From the NCBI GenBank assembly GCA_016839665.1, contig JAEOTU010000263.1:1-12023 (forward strand): a stretch of 12,023 bases of DNA. Direction: 5' to 3'. The notes below the pieces were generated by a model. It ran no database searches and was not told the origin of the DNA. It saw only the letters and a program-made list of their open reading frames with translations. Position numbers and translations under genes: made by a program. Source of the DNA: Candidatus Hodarchaeota archaeon (GTDB lineage: Archaea; Asgardarchaeota; Heimdallarchaeia; Hodarchaeales; Hodarchaeaceae). Every line of letters begins with the position of its first letter. Position 1 is the stretch's first letter. Below are positions 1 to 7,393 of the stretch, one piece after another.

Positions 1-189
1 CCAATCAAGTTGTGCAACATTTCTAAAGATGAACATTAAAGCTCCAAGAAAAACACCACCATAAAAACCAGTGCAACCTAAACATAGTGTAAACCTGCCG
101 ATATGGAGAGTATGAAGTCTATAATGCCAACAAAGAGGGTGGTGAGCAATGGAAAACTTCAATAATCCAACAAATCGTTCTTTATTCAT
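1..189 (-). CDS. DUF2085-like small membrane protein (3' end outside window)
   Basis: Only the first 63 codons are present; the reading frame runs open off the left edge. The ATG at 187-189 begins a protein with a His-His-Pro-Leu-Cys segment near residues 16-20, then IGRF (30-33), LCLGCTGFY (35-43) and a hydrophobic stretch from about residue 44 to 55. This arrangement, with Cys/His and an arginine ahead of a Cys-x2-Cys-Thr-Gly-x-Tyr motif that leads into a membrane helix, resembles the DUF2085 family of predicted membrane proteins, whose function is unknown. The conserved cysteines suggest metal or redox chemistry at the membrane face, but that is inference. The gene lies 45 bases downstream of the YdjM-like gene on the same strand and could be cotranscribed with it. 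The family call rests on motif memory and a fragment, so it is moderate; that this is a real coding sequence is more certain than its name. Confidence 0.62.
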   Translation of the reverse strand, partial: MNKERFVGLLKFSIAHHPLCWHYRLHTLHIGRFTLCLGCTGFYGGVFLGALMFIFRNVAQLDW

Positions 190-234
190 TAAAAGACCCA
201 AAGTATTATTTCAGAGCTTTTCCTTTCGTTCAGT

Positions 235-696
235 TCAAAATAAGAATATCACTATGGAAAACAAAACAAGGATAATTCCTACAAATTTAAATCCAATGTT
301 CCCCCAAAATGAATCCCATTTTAAAAAGCCCTTCACTTTGAAAATTCCGACCCAGACTCCACCGTAATTAAATGCATCAACGAATGAATGAGCAAAAAGC
401 GCCCCAAAAATTGATCCAATAAGTAAGACCAATATTGGGCCGATCACAGGCCAGTTTCCGACGAAGAAGAGACTTAAAAGAGGTATTCCATATAAGAGAT
501 TATGTGTTCCTTTTCCACGGTGTGGAACAATCTGGTTAAAAGTGATTCGTGATATCTTCTGGTCTTGATCTGGTAAACGGGAAAAAATAGGCGAAATGAG
601 CAATGTTCCGACTCCCCACAATAATGGGTCGTCAAATATACTTAATAGAAGGCTAACGAATCCCATACCAAAAATGACATGAGTCAAACCTTTCAC
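235..696 (-). CDS. YdjM/DUF457-like membrane-bound putative metal-dependent hydrolase
   Basis: This 153-residue integral membrane protein starts with GTG at 694-696; an ATG at codon 11 is a less likely start because His6 in the family's N-terminal TH motif would be lost. The polar residues expected of the YdjM (DUF457) family are present: His6, Pro42-Asp43-x-Asp45, His59-Arg60, Thr64-His65, and His103 with Asp107 (HSFVD). They are separated by hydrophobic segments at about 8-37, 67-100 and 135-153, so the putative metal site would sit at or within the membrane. Members are annotated as metal-dependent hydrolases, often discussed in relation to phospholipid or stress functions, but the substrate is generally unknown. 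It is followed by the DUF2085-like gene on the same strand and is divergent from the nuclease-helicase gene. Nothing links it clearly to the methyltransferase genes. The family call is fairly secure and the enzymatic role is not. Confidence 0.78.
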   Translation of the reverse strand: MKGLTHVIFGMGFVSLLLSIFDDPLLWGVGTLLISPIFSRLPDQDQKISRITFNQIVPHRGKGTHNLLYGIPLLSLFFVGNWPVIGPILVLLIGSIFGALFAHSFVDAFNYGGVWVGIFKVKGFLKWDSFWGNIGFKFVGIILVLFSIVIFLF

Positions 697-759
697 AATA
701 TTTCCCGCATATTGATTTTATTGATCCTGTAAAATGTAGATATTAGAATGGGGGTAATA

Positions 760-776
760 ATTAAGTAATACTTAAT
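760..776. promoter_or_regulatory. Perfect 17-base palindrome in a divergent intergenic region, possible operator
   Basis: The sequence ATTAAGTAATACTTAAT has two 8-base arms that are exact reverse complements around one central A. It lies 63 bases upstream of the YdjM-like start and 124 bases upstream of the nuclease-helicase start, in the 204-base gap between these divergent genes. Its symmetry and place suit a binding site for a dimeric transcription factor. It is AT-only apart from one G and one C, so a chance origin is possible in this AT-rich context. The rest of the gap (697-900) shows no gene. A weak TATA-like stretch (CTATTAAATA, 816-825) could serve the plus-strand operon. Confidence 0.4.
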
Positions 777-900
777 ATCATTGGATAAAGAGTTTCAAGT
801 CAACAATAATAAATTCTATTAAATACTCAAGAAATTTTCCCTATTTGATTAAAGCAAATGAATGGATAATGAGTCCGCTTAATGAGTTCTTTTTGCAGAT

Positions 901-3828
901 GTGGAATGCTTACTAGATTGGGATAAAAGCATGAAAGTGACTAACGGTCTTCTCTTGGAACGTATAAACGGTTCTCTAATAGTATATGAACCAAAAAAAC
1001 AACGCAAGATTCAAATAAATCTCCATAAACCTTGGACTTACTTTCCGTTTTCTAAAGTCAATTATATGACGCCTATTCGTATAATAAATCCGTTTTATAT
1101 TTCAGAAACTGAGTATGAAACAACTCCTGATACTTTAATCCTTCTAAATCCTGACATCTTGATAAATTCTCGAACAATAGCAAGTGCCAGTGAATGCCCT
1201 CGGAGAGTTTTTCTTGAATACATCACTGGAGAAGCAAAAGTTACACTTCCTATGGTTCGTGGATCTCTCATTCATGATGCTTTCACGAATATTATCTCTC
1301 AAGAGGTTTCAGTTTCGAATGCACTTAATTCTGCGCTTGAAAAATTCGCATTTACCCTTTCTTATTTATCGGTTGACTTGAAAGGCCTTACTGCAGATGT
1401 TACTCCAGTTTTAAGAGGATTGGCACAATCTGCACCTACCTTACAACGTAATCCAATTTTATCCGAAATGACATTTTTATCTCCTCTATTCGGATTAATG
1501 GGACGATTGGATTACTGGTCAACTAAAGAACTTTATGAGCTCAAAACAAGCCGAAAAATTCCTTCAAAGGAAATAAACACTTGGTTTTCCGATCTAATGC
1601 AGACTGTCACTTACATGCATGGACTGAGTCCTACACCCAAAGCAGTTTCGAAATCATCCGTTATTTATTCTGGGGAGGGAACCCCAATATTTAGACAAAC
1701 TACTCTAGATTTAGATCTGTTGCAACGAATCCACATGGCAAGAAATTATGCATATATTATCCAGTTTGAAGGTTATATTCCACCAGACACTGCAATGAAG
1801 ATTTGTTCAAGATGTTTTAAGCAAGAGGTTTGTCTTACCTTTTCGAAGATATTCAATGAACAAAACCAATCTAAGACTTTTCAATATTTAAACCACTTCT
1901 TGTCACTTGTTCGACTAGAACATCTGAAGAATCGTCAGGAATTTGCACTTCTTTGGAAATTGTCTCCACAAGGGCGAATAAAAACTGGAAAAGCAATTAG
2001 AAAAATCAAAATGATTCAAAAAACAGAAGAAAGACACAATTATGTATGTGTCAACACATCTGAACTACGACCTGGCGAACTAGTTATTTTAAGTCGAGGT
2101 AATCCTATTCTTGATATTACGAACATAGCAGCAATCACATCAATCGATCGAACTAGTATTTCTCTTAGCAGCCAACATAACTTACCTGAAGAGGCTCATA
2201 TTGATGGATATTCTTCAGATTTTACGTTTAGAAGACTCAACAAGAACCTTTATGACCTCACATTTGGCCAGAAAAGCCAACATAAAGCACAGAGACTGAT
2301 CATCTTAGGTGAGAAACCCACTTTTTCATCAAGAAAATTGGTGGAAGATCAGGATCTCGACCAAAGTCAGTTTGAAGCTATTCAATTAGCCATAACTGCC
2401 AACGATTACTGTCTTATTCAAGGCCCTGCTGGAACAGGTAAAACCTATACTATTGCCAAATTAGTGGAAATCCTTCGAAATGAAGGACAACGAATTCTTC
2501 TCTCAGCATATACAAACACTGCTGTAGACAACATTATTCACCTATACTTAAGGACAACTAAGGAGCAAGATGCCTACAAAGAAATTGTACGTTTGGGTAT
2601 TGAGCAGGTGATGGATCCAGATGTTGTAGAACTATCATTGCAACACAAGAAATTAAGCTATCAACAGTTGTTTAAGACTCCTATTGTTGCTGCGACTACA
2701 AGTACAATAGCACGAGGTATATACGATGAACTCTCCTTTGACACGGTCATTGTAGATGAAGCATCACAAATGACTGAAGCTTCTGTCCTTGCAGCCATTA
2801 CGAAAGGACAACGGTTCATATTGGTAGGGGATGACAAGCAACTGCCACCCCTTGTTCAAAGCTCCCAAGCTGAGAAACTTGGTTTTGGTACCTCTCTTTT
2901 TGAACGATTAAGAAAACTTCATCCTGAGGCAAGTGTGCTTTTGAGATATCAATACAGAATGCACACAAATCTGATGGATTTCAGTAATCGTTCCTTTTAT
3001 AATAATAATGTTCAAGCAGCGTCACCAAACGTTGGTTCACAGCTGTTATGGGATCTTCTACATGAAAACGTTGAGGAACCAATCTCAGATCCGCTTTTCC
3101 AATCAATATTAGATCCCAATCAACCACTAGTCTATGTAGAGGTTCCTTCAACCTTTGATCGAAGGAGACGAGTGAATCAACGAGAAGTTGAGGTAGTTAA
3201 TGCTCTAGTACAGTATTATCTAAAAATGGGACTCTCAACAGATCATATTGGAATCATTGCTCCATTTCGAGGACAGGTTGCAGAGATTAACCGTTGTGTT
3301 GGTATTGACTCAGGAATCGCAGTTGATACTATAGATAGATTTCAAGGATCCGACAAAGAGCTTATTATTCTTTCACTTTGTACTCTTTCTAGACCCCACA
3401 TATTAGAAGATGAACGACGACTGAACGTCGCATTAACTCGGGGGAAGAAAAAACTAATAATCATTGGAAATACTCCAACTGAACAATCATCATTATTCCA
3501 AGATCTTTATTCTTTTATTCAACACAACTATTCACTAGTCAAACTCGACTCTCCAAAAATTACTCAAGAAGAGATAATGGAGGTACAAAAGGAACCAAGT
3601 ATTGAAACAGATATTTCTTACCAATCATTGGCAGATGAGGATATTAATAAGGAGTTCAGCTTTAAGATCGACCATAATATCTGTGTTCTATGTCAGGAAA
3701 CTGTTAGGGACAAATTAATCTTGAGATGCCCTATATGCAAGCAGGCTTATCATGAAAAGCATATCCAAGAATGGCTGTTAAACCAAGACGTTTGTGTTAC
3801 TTGCCAATCGCGAATTCAATTAACTTAA
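901..3828 (+). CDS. Dna2-like Fe-S nuclease / SF1 helicase with a C-terminal RING-like zinc finger
   Basis: This is a three-part protein of 975 residues. Residues about 95-315 form a Cas4/RecB-type PD-(D/E)xK nuclease: Cys99 (ECPRR), His125, Asp204 (GRLD), Glu213-x-Lys215, Gln234 of the QxxxY motif, and Cys302, Cys305 and Cys311, which with Cys99 make the four-cysteine Fe-S set of Cas4, AddB and Dna2. Residues about 480-880 form a Dna2/Upf1-like SF1 helicase with Walker A GPAGTGKT (508-515), DEAS (619-622), GDDKQLPP (643-650), YRMH (685-688), motif V with FQGSDKE (814-820) and motif VI NVALTR (842-847). All key catalytic residues are intact. After a polar linker, residues 928-968 hold eight ligands in RING-like order: C928, C931, C943, C946, H951, H954, C965, C968. 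The expected activity is ATP-driven unwinding plus ssDNA cleavage. GTG at 901 is the first start after an in-frame stop at 883-885; ATG at 931 is an alternative. A methyltransferase gene follows after 23 bases, suggesting joint function. The role is inferred: repair/replication or defence. Confidence 0.88.
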   Translation: MECLLDWDKSMKVTNGLLLERINGSLIVYEPKKQRKIQINLHKPWTYFPFSKVNYMTPIRIINPFYISETEYETTPDTLILLNPDILINSRTIASASECPRRVFLEYITGEAKVTLPMVRGSLIHDAFTNIISQEVSVSNALNSALEKFAFTLSYLSVDLKGLTADVTPVLRGLAQSAPTLQRNPILSEMTFLSPLFGLMGRLDYWSTKELYELKTSRKIPSKEINTWFSDLMQTVTYMHGLSPTPKAVSKSSVIYSGEGTPIFRQTTLDLDLLQRIHMARNYAYIIQFEGYIPPDTAMKICSRCFKQEVCLTFSKIFNEQNQSKTFQYLNHFLSLVRLEHLKNRQEFALLWKLSPQGRIKTGKAIRKIKMIQKTEERHNYVCVNTSELRPGELVILSRGNPILDITNIAAITSIDRTSISLSSQHNLPEEAHIDGYSSDFTFRRLNKNLYDLTFGQKSQHKAQRLIILGEKPTFSSRKLVEDQDLDQSQFEAIQLAITANDYCLIQGPAGTGKTYTIAKLVEILRNEGQRILLSAYTNTAVDNIIHLYLRTTKEQDAYKEIVRLGIEQVMDPDVVELSLQHKKLSYQQLFKTPIVAATTSTIARGIYDELSFDTVIVDEASQMTEASVLAAITKGQRFILVGDDKQLPPLVQSSQAEKLGFGTSLFERLRKLHPEASVLLRYQYRMHTNLMDFSNRSFYNNNVQAASPNVGSQLLWDLLHENVEEPISDPLFQSILDPNQPLVYVEVPSTFDRRRRVNQREVEVVNALVQYYLKMGLSTDHIGIIAPFRGQVAEINRCVGIDSGIAVDTIDRFQGSDKELIILSLCTLSRPHILEDERRLNVALTRGKKKLIIIGNTPTEQSSLFQDLYSFIQHNYSLVKLDSPKITQEEIMEVQKEPSIETDISYQSLADEDINKEFSFKIDHNICVLCQETVRDKLILRCPICKQAYHEKHIQEWLLNQDVCVTCQSRIQLT

Positions 3829-3851
3829 GATTACATTTGTCTAGAATAAGA

Positions 3852-5603
3852 ATGAGGGCGGACACAATCGAATACAAAGCTCAGATTCGCCAGAAAAAAG
3901 AATTAGGCGCTTTTTATACTCCTTCTCAGCTTGCTTACTCACTGGCGGAAACAGCAATCAACCAATACCTTCTTATTCACCTAAATTCTCTTTTTTCTTC
4001 GTCTCACACGTCTCTTGAAGAAGTCTTAACTAATTCTGATTTATTAATTATTGAGAGATTAAATGATATTTTATCAAGGGTAAAAATTCTTGATGGGGCA
4101 GCCGGGGAAGGAGAATTCTTACGTGCAACCTATAAAATCCTTTATTCGATTAAAGAAAAGATTAATCGAAGATTATTTGATACACAGAAAACTTCTACAG
4201 AGACGTCATTCGAGATACTAAGCTCTGCTCTTTATGGAATGGAAATTAATCCCGACTCTGTTAAAAATTGTCATGAAAATATACTAAAAATTATTCCAGA
4301 ATCACAGATAGCACCTGTGAAAAAAGTTTTCAAAAATAATATTATTGAAGGGGACTTCTTAGATTGTACACTAACCACTTGGGAGAATCTCCCTCCTGCT
4401 ACTGAAGGATTTGACATTATTCTAGGGAATCCCCCATGGGGAGGAAGACTGACTAGAAAGCAGAGAGAAAAATATTATGAACAATTTGCAGTTAAAAGTC
4501 CAAAAAGAAATCTAAACACTTTTTCCTTATTTGTTTATAAAGCAACAGAATTGCTAGGGCCTGGTGGGGTACTGGCTTATCTTCTACCCAAAAATGTAAG
4601 CCGATCAAATCAGTATATCTATCTCAGGGAGTTTATATTAACTAACTATCAGATATTTAATATTAATTTTCATGGCCTCTTCGAAGATGTCACTCAAGAA
4701 TTTATTTCTCTAATTGGTTCAAAGAAAAGTGAAATTCCTTCCGATCACACCATTCTAGTGGACAGTAAGGCGAATATTCCTCAGTCTTCTTATCTAGCAA
4801 CCAATGATTTCATTTTTACTAGAGAATATAATCTTCAATCTCAACGACTGATTCAGCTTATTCAAAAGGATTCAAGCCCACTAGGACAATTTTTAACAAT
4901 TAAACGTGGGGAAGAACTTTCAAAGCGCGGGGGAGTAATGTATTGTCCAACTTGTTCATGGTTTCCTTTATCGAGTAGAAAACGAAGAATTACCTGCCCA
5001 CAATGCAAACAACCTCTAAGTGATCAGACCCTACGTAGAAAATATTTAATTCAAAAGAATGGAAATCCCCCTTACATTCAACCTATATTAACCGGTGATG
5101 ATTTTGAAGCGTATAGGATAATATCCACCCATTTCATTGATCCAAGTATCGATTATCGATCTAAAAAGAGTTCACTTAATTATCACTCTCCTAAGCTTGT
5201 TGTTCAAAAAATTAAACGCTTTCCCTGTGCAGCTTACGATTCAGCTAATCATTGGACAACCCAAAATGTCTATTGTCTAGCATTAAAACCCGAATATGCC
5301 GAGAAAAAAGAATTACTCTATTATATCTTAGCTGTACTGAATTCTTCTCTTTATCACTGGTTTTATGAGAGTCAGTTTAATTTGGGTTCAAGATACACGA
5401 ATGCAATATCGATTCGTAACTTAAGACGCCTCCCACTAAAACCGCCCGATTTTAATAACACGCTGTTTTCCCAGATTATCCAATCAGCAAAAAAGATTAC
5501 AGAAGAATTAGAAAAAGACAAACGTTCTGTGCTCATCGAAGAGTTAGATAAACTAGTTCTCCAATATTATCAATGCGAAACCATCCCTCTACCTGATCCA
5601 TGA
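3852..5603 (+). CDS. TaqI/Eco57I-like N6-adenine DNA methyltransferase with a zinc ribbon in its target-recognition half
   Basis: This protein of 583 residues transfers a methyl group from S-adenosylmethionine, most likely to adenine N6 in DNA. GAFYTP (19-24) is the N-terminal motif of TaqI/Eco57I/PglX-type enzymes. DGAAGEGEF (81-89) is the AdoMet-binding motif I, in which the usual DPA is DGA. GMEIN (129-133) and GDFLD (167-171) are motifs II and III, and NPPW (193-196) is the catalytic motif IV. The second half carries LTIKRGEEL (348-356), a four-cysteine zinc ribbon (C365, C368, C382, C385), a TGDD element and AVLNSSLYHW near 494-503, as in the recognition and C-terminal parts of this group. 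No nuclease domain precedes the methylase, so it is not a complete type IIG enzyme. The frame stays open to an ATG at 3771, but I chose the ATG at 3852 because it follows the nuclease-helicase stop at 3828 and leads directly into the family's N terminus. The gap and strand indicate an operon with the nuclease-helicase. Confidence 0.87.
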   Translation: MRADTIEYKAQIRQKKELGAFYTPSQLAYSLAETAINQYLLIHLNSLFSSSHTSLEEVLTNSDLLIIERLNDILSRVKILDGAAGEGEFLRATYKILYSIKEKINRRLFDTQKTSTETSFEILSSALYGMEINPDSVKNCHENILKIIPESQIAPVKKVFKNNIIEGDFLDCTLTTWENLPPATEGFDIILGNPPWGGRLTRKQREKYYEQFAVKSPKRNLNTFSLFVYKATELLGPGGVLAYLLPKNVSRSNQYIYLREFILTNYQIFNINFHGLFEDVTQEFISLIGSKKSEIPSDHTILVDSKANIPQSSYLATNDFIFTREYNLQSQRLIQLIQKDSSPLGQFLTIKRGEELSKRGGVMYCPTCSWFPLSSRKRRITCPQCKQPLSDQTLRRKYLIQKNGNPPYIQPILTGDDFEAYRIISTHFIDPSIDYRSKKSSLNYHSPKLVVQKIKRFPCAAYDSANHWTTQNVYCLALKPEYAEKKELLYYILAVLNSSLYHWFYESQFNLGSRYTNAISIRNLRRLPLKPPDFNNTLFSQIIQSAKKITEELEKDKRSVLIEELDKLVLQYYQCETIPLPDP

Positions 5604-5619
5604 ACTAATTATACTGTTC

Positions 5620-6555
5620 TCACGCTGCTTTTTTCGTCATCCTTGCTTTTCTCTTAACATAGTATCCAGCTTTCATTGCAGCTATTGTTGCTTCGCCGAC
5701 AGCTGTGCCTATTTGCTTAATTCCACCTGTAACATCTCCAGCTGCATAAATACCTTCGATATTTGTTTGTTGGTCTTTGTTAACTATTATACTACCAGAG
5801 GCATCTGTTTCGATGTCTGCTAATTTCGCCAGCTTAAAAGGATCTTCACCTAATGCTACAAAAAGTGCTTTCACTCGTATTTCTGAAATCTCGTTTGTTT
5901 TATTGTTTTTTATCACTAATTTTCTTAAGGCATCATGCTTGGCTAATGCTTCTTCAATAGTACAGCTAAACATTGGAACAATTTCATTAAGAGATAACAC
6001 TTGGTCAGCGAGAGCTTTATCCACATTGAGTTCTTCTTCGTTATGAATCAAGAAAACTTTCCTTGCCAATCCAGCTAGATAGATAGCATCATGTGCTGCA
6101 GTATTTCCTCCTCCAACAAGAGCAATCACTTTGCCTCGATATAGGTCACCATCACAGACGGCGCAATAAGATAAACCATGATCCTCAAGTTCCCGTTCAT
6201 TTGATAAACCTAGTTTCTGACGCTTAGATCCAGTCGCGATTATTACTGCTCCAGCTTTCCATTTCTCCTTTGAAGTGGTTACTAGCAACTCATTACAATC
6301 AATTGCTGTTACAGAATCAATGATAAGGTTAGCTCCACATTTTTCTGCTTGAGCTTTCATTTTTTCCATTAGTTCAGGCCCTGTAACAGATAAAAATCCA
6401 GGATAATTCTCAATTTTTTTCGCCGTTGTTGCTACACCCCCTATGATTTCAGCTTCAAATACAGTGGTTCGTAAACCCATTCTAGCTGCGTATATTCCAG
6501 CAGTTAAGCCCGCTGGACCTCCACCAACTATTATCAAATCCGTCTCTTGAGACAT
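5620..6555 (-). CDS. trxB: Thioredoxin reductase-like FAD/NAD(P)-dependent disulfide reductase
   Basis: This cytosolic flavoprotein passes electrons from a reduced cofactor through FAD to a redox disulfide and then to thioredoxin-like partners. From the chosen start it has 311 residues, the usual length. It shows the FAD-binding GGGPAG (11-16), the catalytic CAVC followed by Asp-Gly-Asp (131-137), a second dinucleotide-binding GGGNTA (148-153) and the C-terminal FAD motif with AAGDVTGG (271-278). The region that normally reads HRRxxxR and holds the NADPH 2'-phosphate reads IHNEEEL (170-176), so both HRR arginines are missing; NADPH is unlikely to be the preferred donor. The frame could begin with TTG at 6561, but the ATG at 6553-6555 two codons later is the better start. 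It lies 51 bases after the beta-class methyltransferase, on the same strand, with a possible promoter of its own, and converges with the plus-strand methyltransferase across 16 bases. No thioredoxin gene is in the window. Confidence 0.9.
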   Translation of the reverse strand: MSQETDLIIVGGGPAGLTAGIYAARMGLRTTVFEAEIIGGVATTAKKIENYPGFLSVTGPELMEKMKAQAEKCGANLIIDSVTAIDCNELLVTTSKEKWKAGAVIIATGSKRQKLGLSNERELEDHGLSYCAVCDGDLYRGKVIALVGGGNTAAHDAIYLAGLARKVFLIHNEEELNVDKALADQVLSLNEIVPMFSCTIEEALAKHDALRKLVIKNNKTNEISEIRVKALFVALGEDPFKLAKLADIETDASGSIIVNKDQQTNIEGIYAAGDVTGGIKQIGTAVGEATIAAMKAGYYVKRKARMTKKAA

Positions 6556-6590
6556 AATCAATATTCCCAGTGAATGTTTTCTTTTATCAC

Positions 6591-6600
6591 ATATATAAAT
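6591..6600 (-). promoter_or_regulatory. Candidate TATA box for the thioredoxin reductase gene
   Basis: On the minus strand this reads ATTTATATAT, a good archaeal TATA-box match, centred about 40 bases upstream of the ATG at 6555. Transcription starting some 25 bases downstream would give a leader of roughly 15 bases. It lies inside the 51-base gap after the upstream methyltransferase gene, so the reductase may be transcribed separately as well as by read-through. The motif is short and the region AT-rich, so this is only a candidate. Confidence 0.4.
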
Positions 6601-6606
6601 GATGAT

Positions 6607-7380
6607 TTATAATTCCTTTGGAAAAAAAGTTTCCAAAGTAGACTGTTTCTCTGCTGGAGAAACAGGTTGTCCAAATCGAGCTTTCTGATGAATAATTTGC
6701 TCATACTCTTTTCTAATTTCGAACCCCACCACATTACGGCCAGTTAAACGCGCTGCCAAGATTGCACCTCCACTTCCTGAAAATACATCTCCAATTAGAT
6801 CACCAGGAGAACTAGAGGTCAGGATTAGTTTCTCAAGAAGAACTATTGGAAGTTGACACGGATGCCCCTTAATACGATGAGGATCATTTCCTCGGTTATA
6901 TTCAGGCCAGAAGAAAACGTCCTCATCGTAATGTTTTTGCTTGTAAAACTGATAATTCTTTTTATTTTTTATCAGCAGGAGGATATGGTAATGGCTAGTT
7001 GCAAACTTTCTTTTTGTGAAAACACCCCACGAAAAATACCAGATGAGGTGGTTAAGAATGTGAAAATCTGTCTTTTCAATAGCATTCAATATGTATTCTA
7101 GATTTGTCCAACCAGAGACTATGTAAAGACTTCCATAAACTGTTAGAGCGTCATAACAAATTTGAATCCAACGTTTTGAAAAGTCAAAATAGGTTTCTGG
7201 AGTAAAATTATCCTCATAAAGATCATACTCCGTCGCTCCATATTCATGACTTGATTTATTGAACGAAATACCGAAGGGAGGATCTGCAATGATAAGATCG
7301 AAAAGTCTATCTTCAGCTTTTGAAGGTAGAGTTTCAAAAATATTTCCTATAATGAGTTCATATTTTGATTTGATTACCAT
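6607..7380 (-). CDS. Beta-class site-specific DNA methyltransferase (DPPF type, probably N6-adenine)
   Basis: A 257-residue member of the N6_N4_Mtase family (PF01555-like). The catalytic motif IV, ADPPFG (32-37), comes first, followed by a variable recognition region (about 45-165), then HPCQLP (173-178, the family's HPxxKP-like element), and motif I DVFSGSGG (198-205) with GFEI (219-222) near the C terminus. The IV-recognition-I order defines the beta class, and DPPF is more usual for adenine than for cytosine methylation. The lysine usual in HPxxKP is leucine here, a minor deviation. The start is the ATG at 7378-7380, only 13 bases after the stop of the DUF1156-like methylase gene, so the two are almost certainly cotranscribed. 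No restriction endonuclease is adjacent. It could be an orphan regulatory methylase or the modification part of a larger system; the target sequence cannot be read from the protein. Confidence 0.88.
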   Translation of the reverse strand: MVIKSKYELIIGNIFETLPSKAEDRLFDLIIADPPFGISFNKSSHEYGATEYDLYEDNFTPETYFDFSKRWIQICYDALTVYGSLYIVSGWTNLEYILNAIEKTDFHILNHLIWYFSWGVFTKRKFATSHYHILLLIKNKKNYQFYKQKHYDEDVFFWPEYNRGNDPHRIKGHPCQLPIVLLEKLILTSSSPGDLIGDVFSGSGGAILAARLTGRNVVGFEIRKEYEQIIHQKARFGQPVSPAEKQSTLETFFPKEL

Positions 7381-7393
7381 TTTAGACCCTTAG

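Noticed and set aside
149..367. Plus-strand open frame of 72 codons at the left end
   Set aside because: It lies antisense to the DUF2085-like and YdjM-like genes, whose motifs are clear, and its translation is low-complexity with no recognisable domain.
816..825. TATA box (CTATTAAATA) for the nuclease-helicase operon
   Set aside because: Possible, but the surrounding gap is so AT-rich that several equal candidates exist; mentioned only as a weak option.
882..926. Short frame from ATG 882 (14 codons, with a CRC sequence) just ahead of and overlapping the nuclease-helicase start
   Set aside because: Too short, no independent evidence of translation, and likely chance; it could be an upstream ORF but nothing supports that.
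901..3828. CRISPR-associated Cas4 or part of an adaptation module
   Set aside because: The nuclease domain is Cas4-like, but it is fused to a Dna2-type helicase and there is no repeat-spacer array, cas1 or cas2 in the window.
3771..3851. Upstream start that would add 27 residues to the Eco57I-like methylase and overlap the nuclease-helicase gene
   Set aside because: The overlap covers the zinc-finger end of the preceding gene, and the added residues do not belong to the methylase family; the ATG at 3852 after the preceding stop fits better.
3852..5603. Complete type IIG restriction-modification enzyme
   Set aside because: There is no nuclease domain before the GAFYTP methylase start and no room for one after the recognition half.
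5629..5634. T-run as a transcription terminator for the plus-strand operon
   Set aside because: Six T residues inside the 3' end of the convergent reductase gene, without other support, are too weak to call.
5777..6046. Plus-strand 89-codon frame, and similar frames within the other genes (1184-1381, 6853-7101, 7143-7337, 8237-8422, 9141-9347, 9920-10114, 10463-10711, 11152-11391)
   Set aside because: All lie inside genes with strong domain motifs in another frame and have no recognisable protein features.
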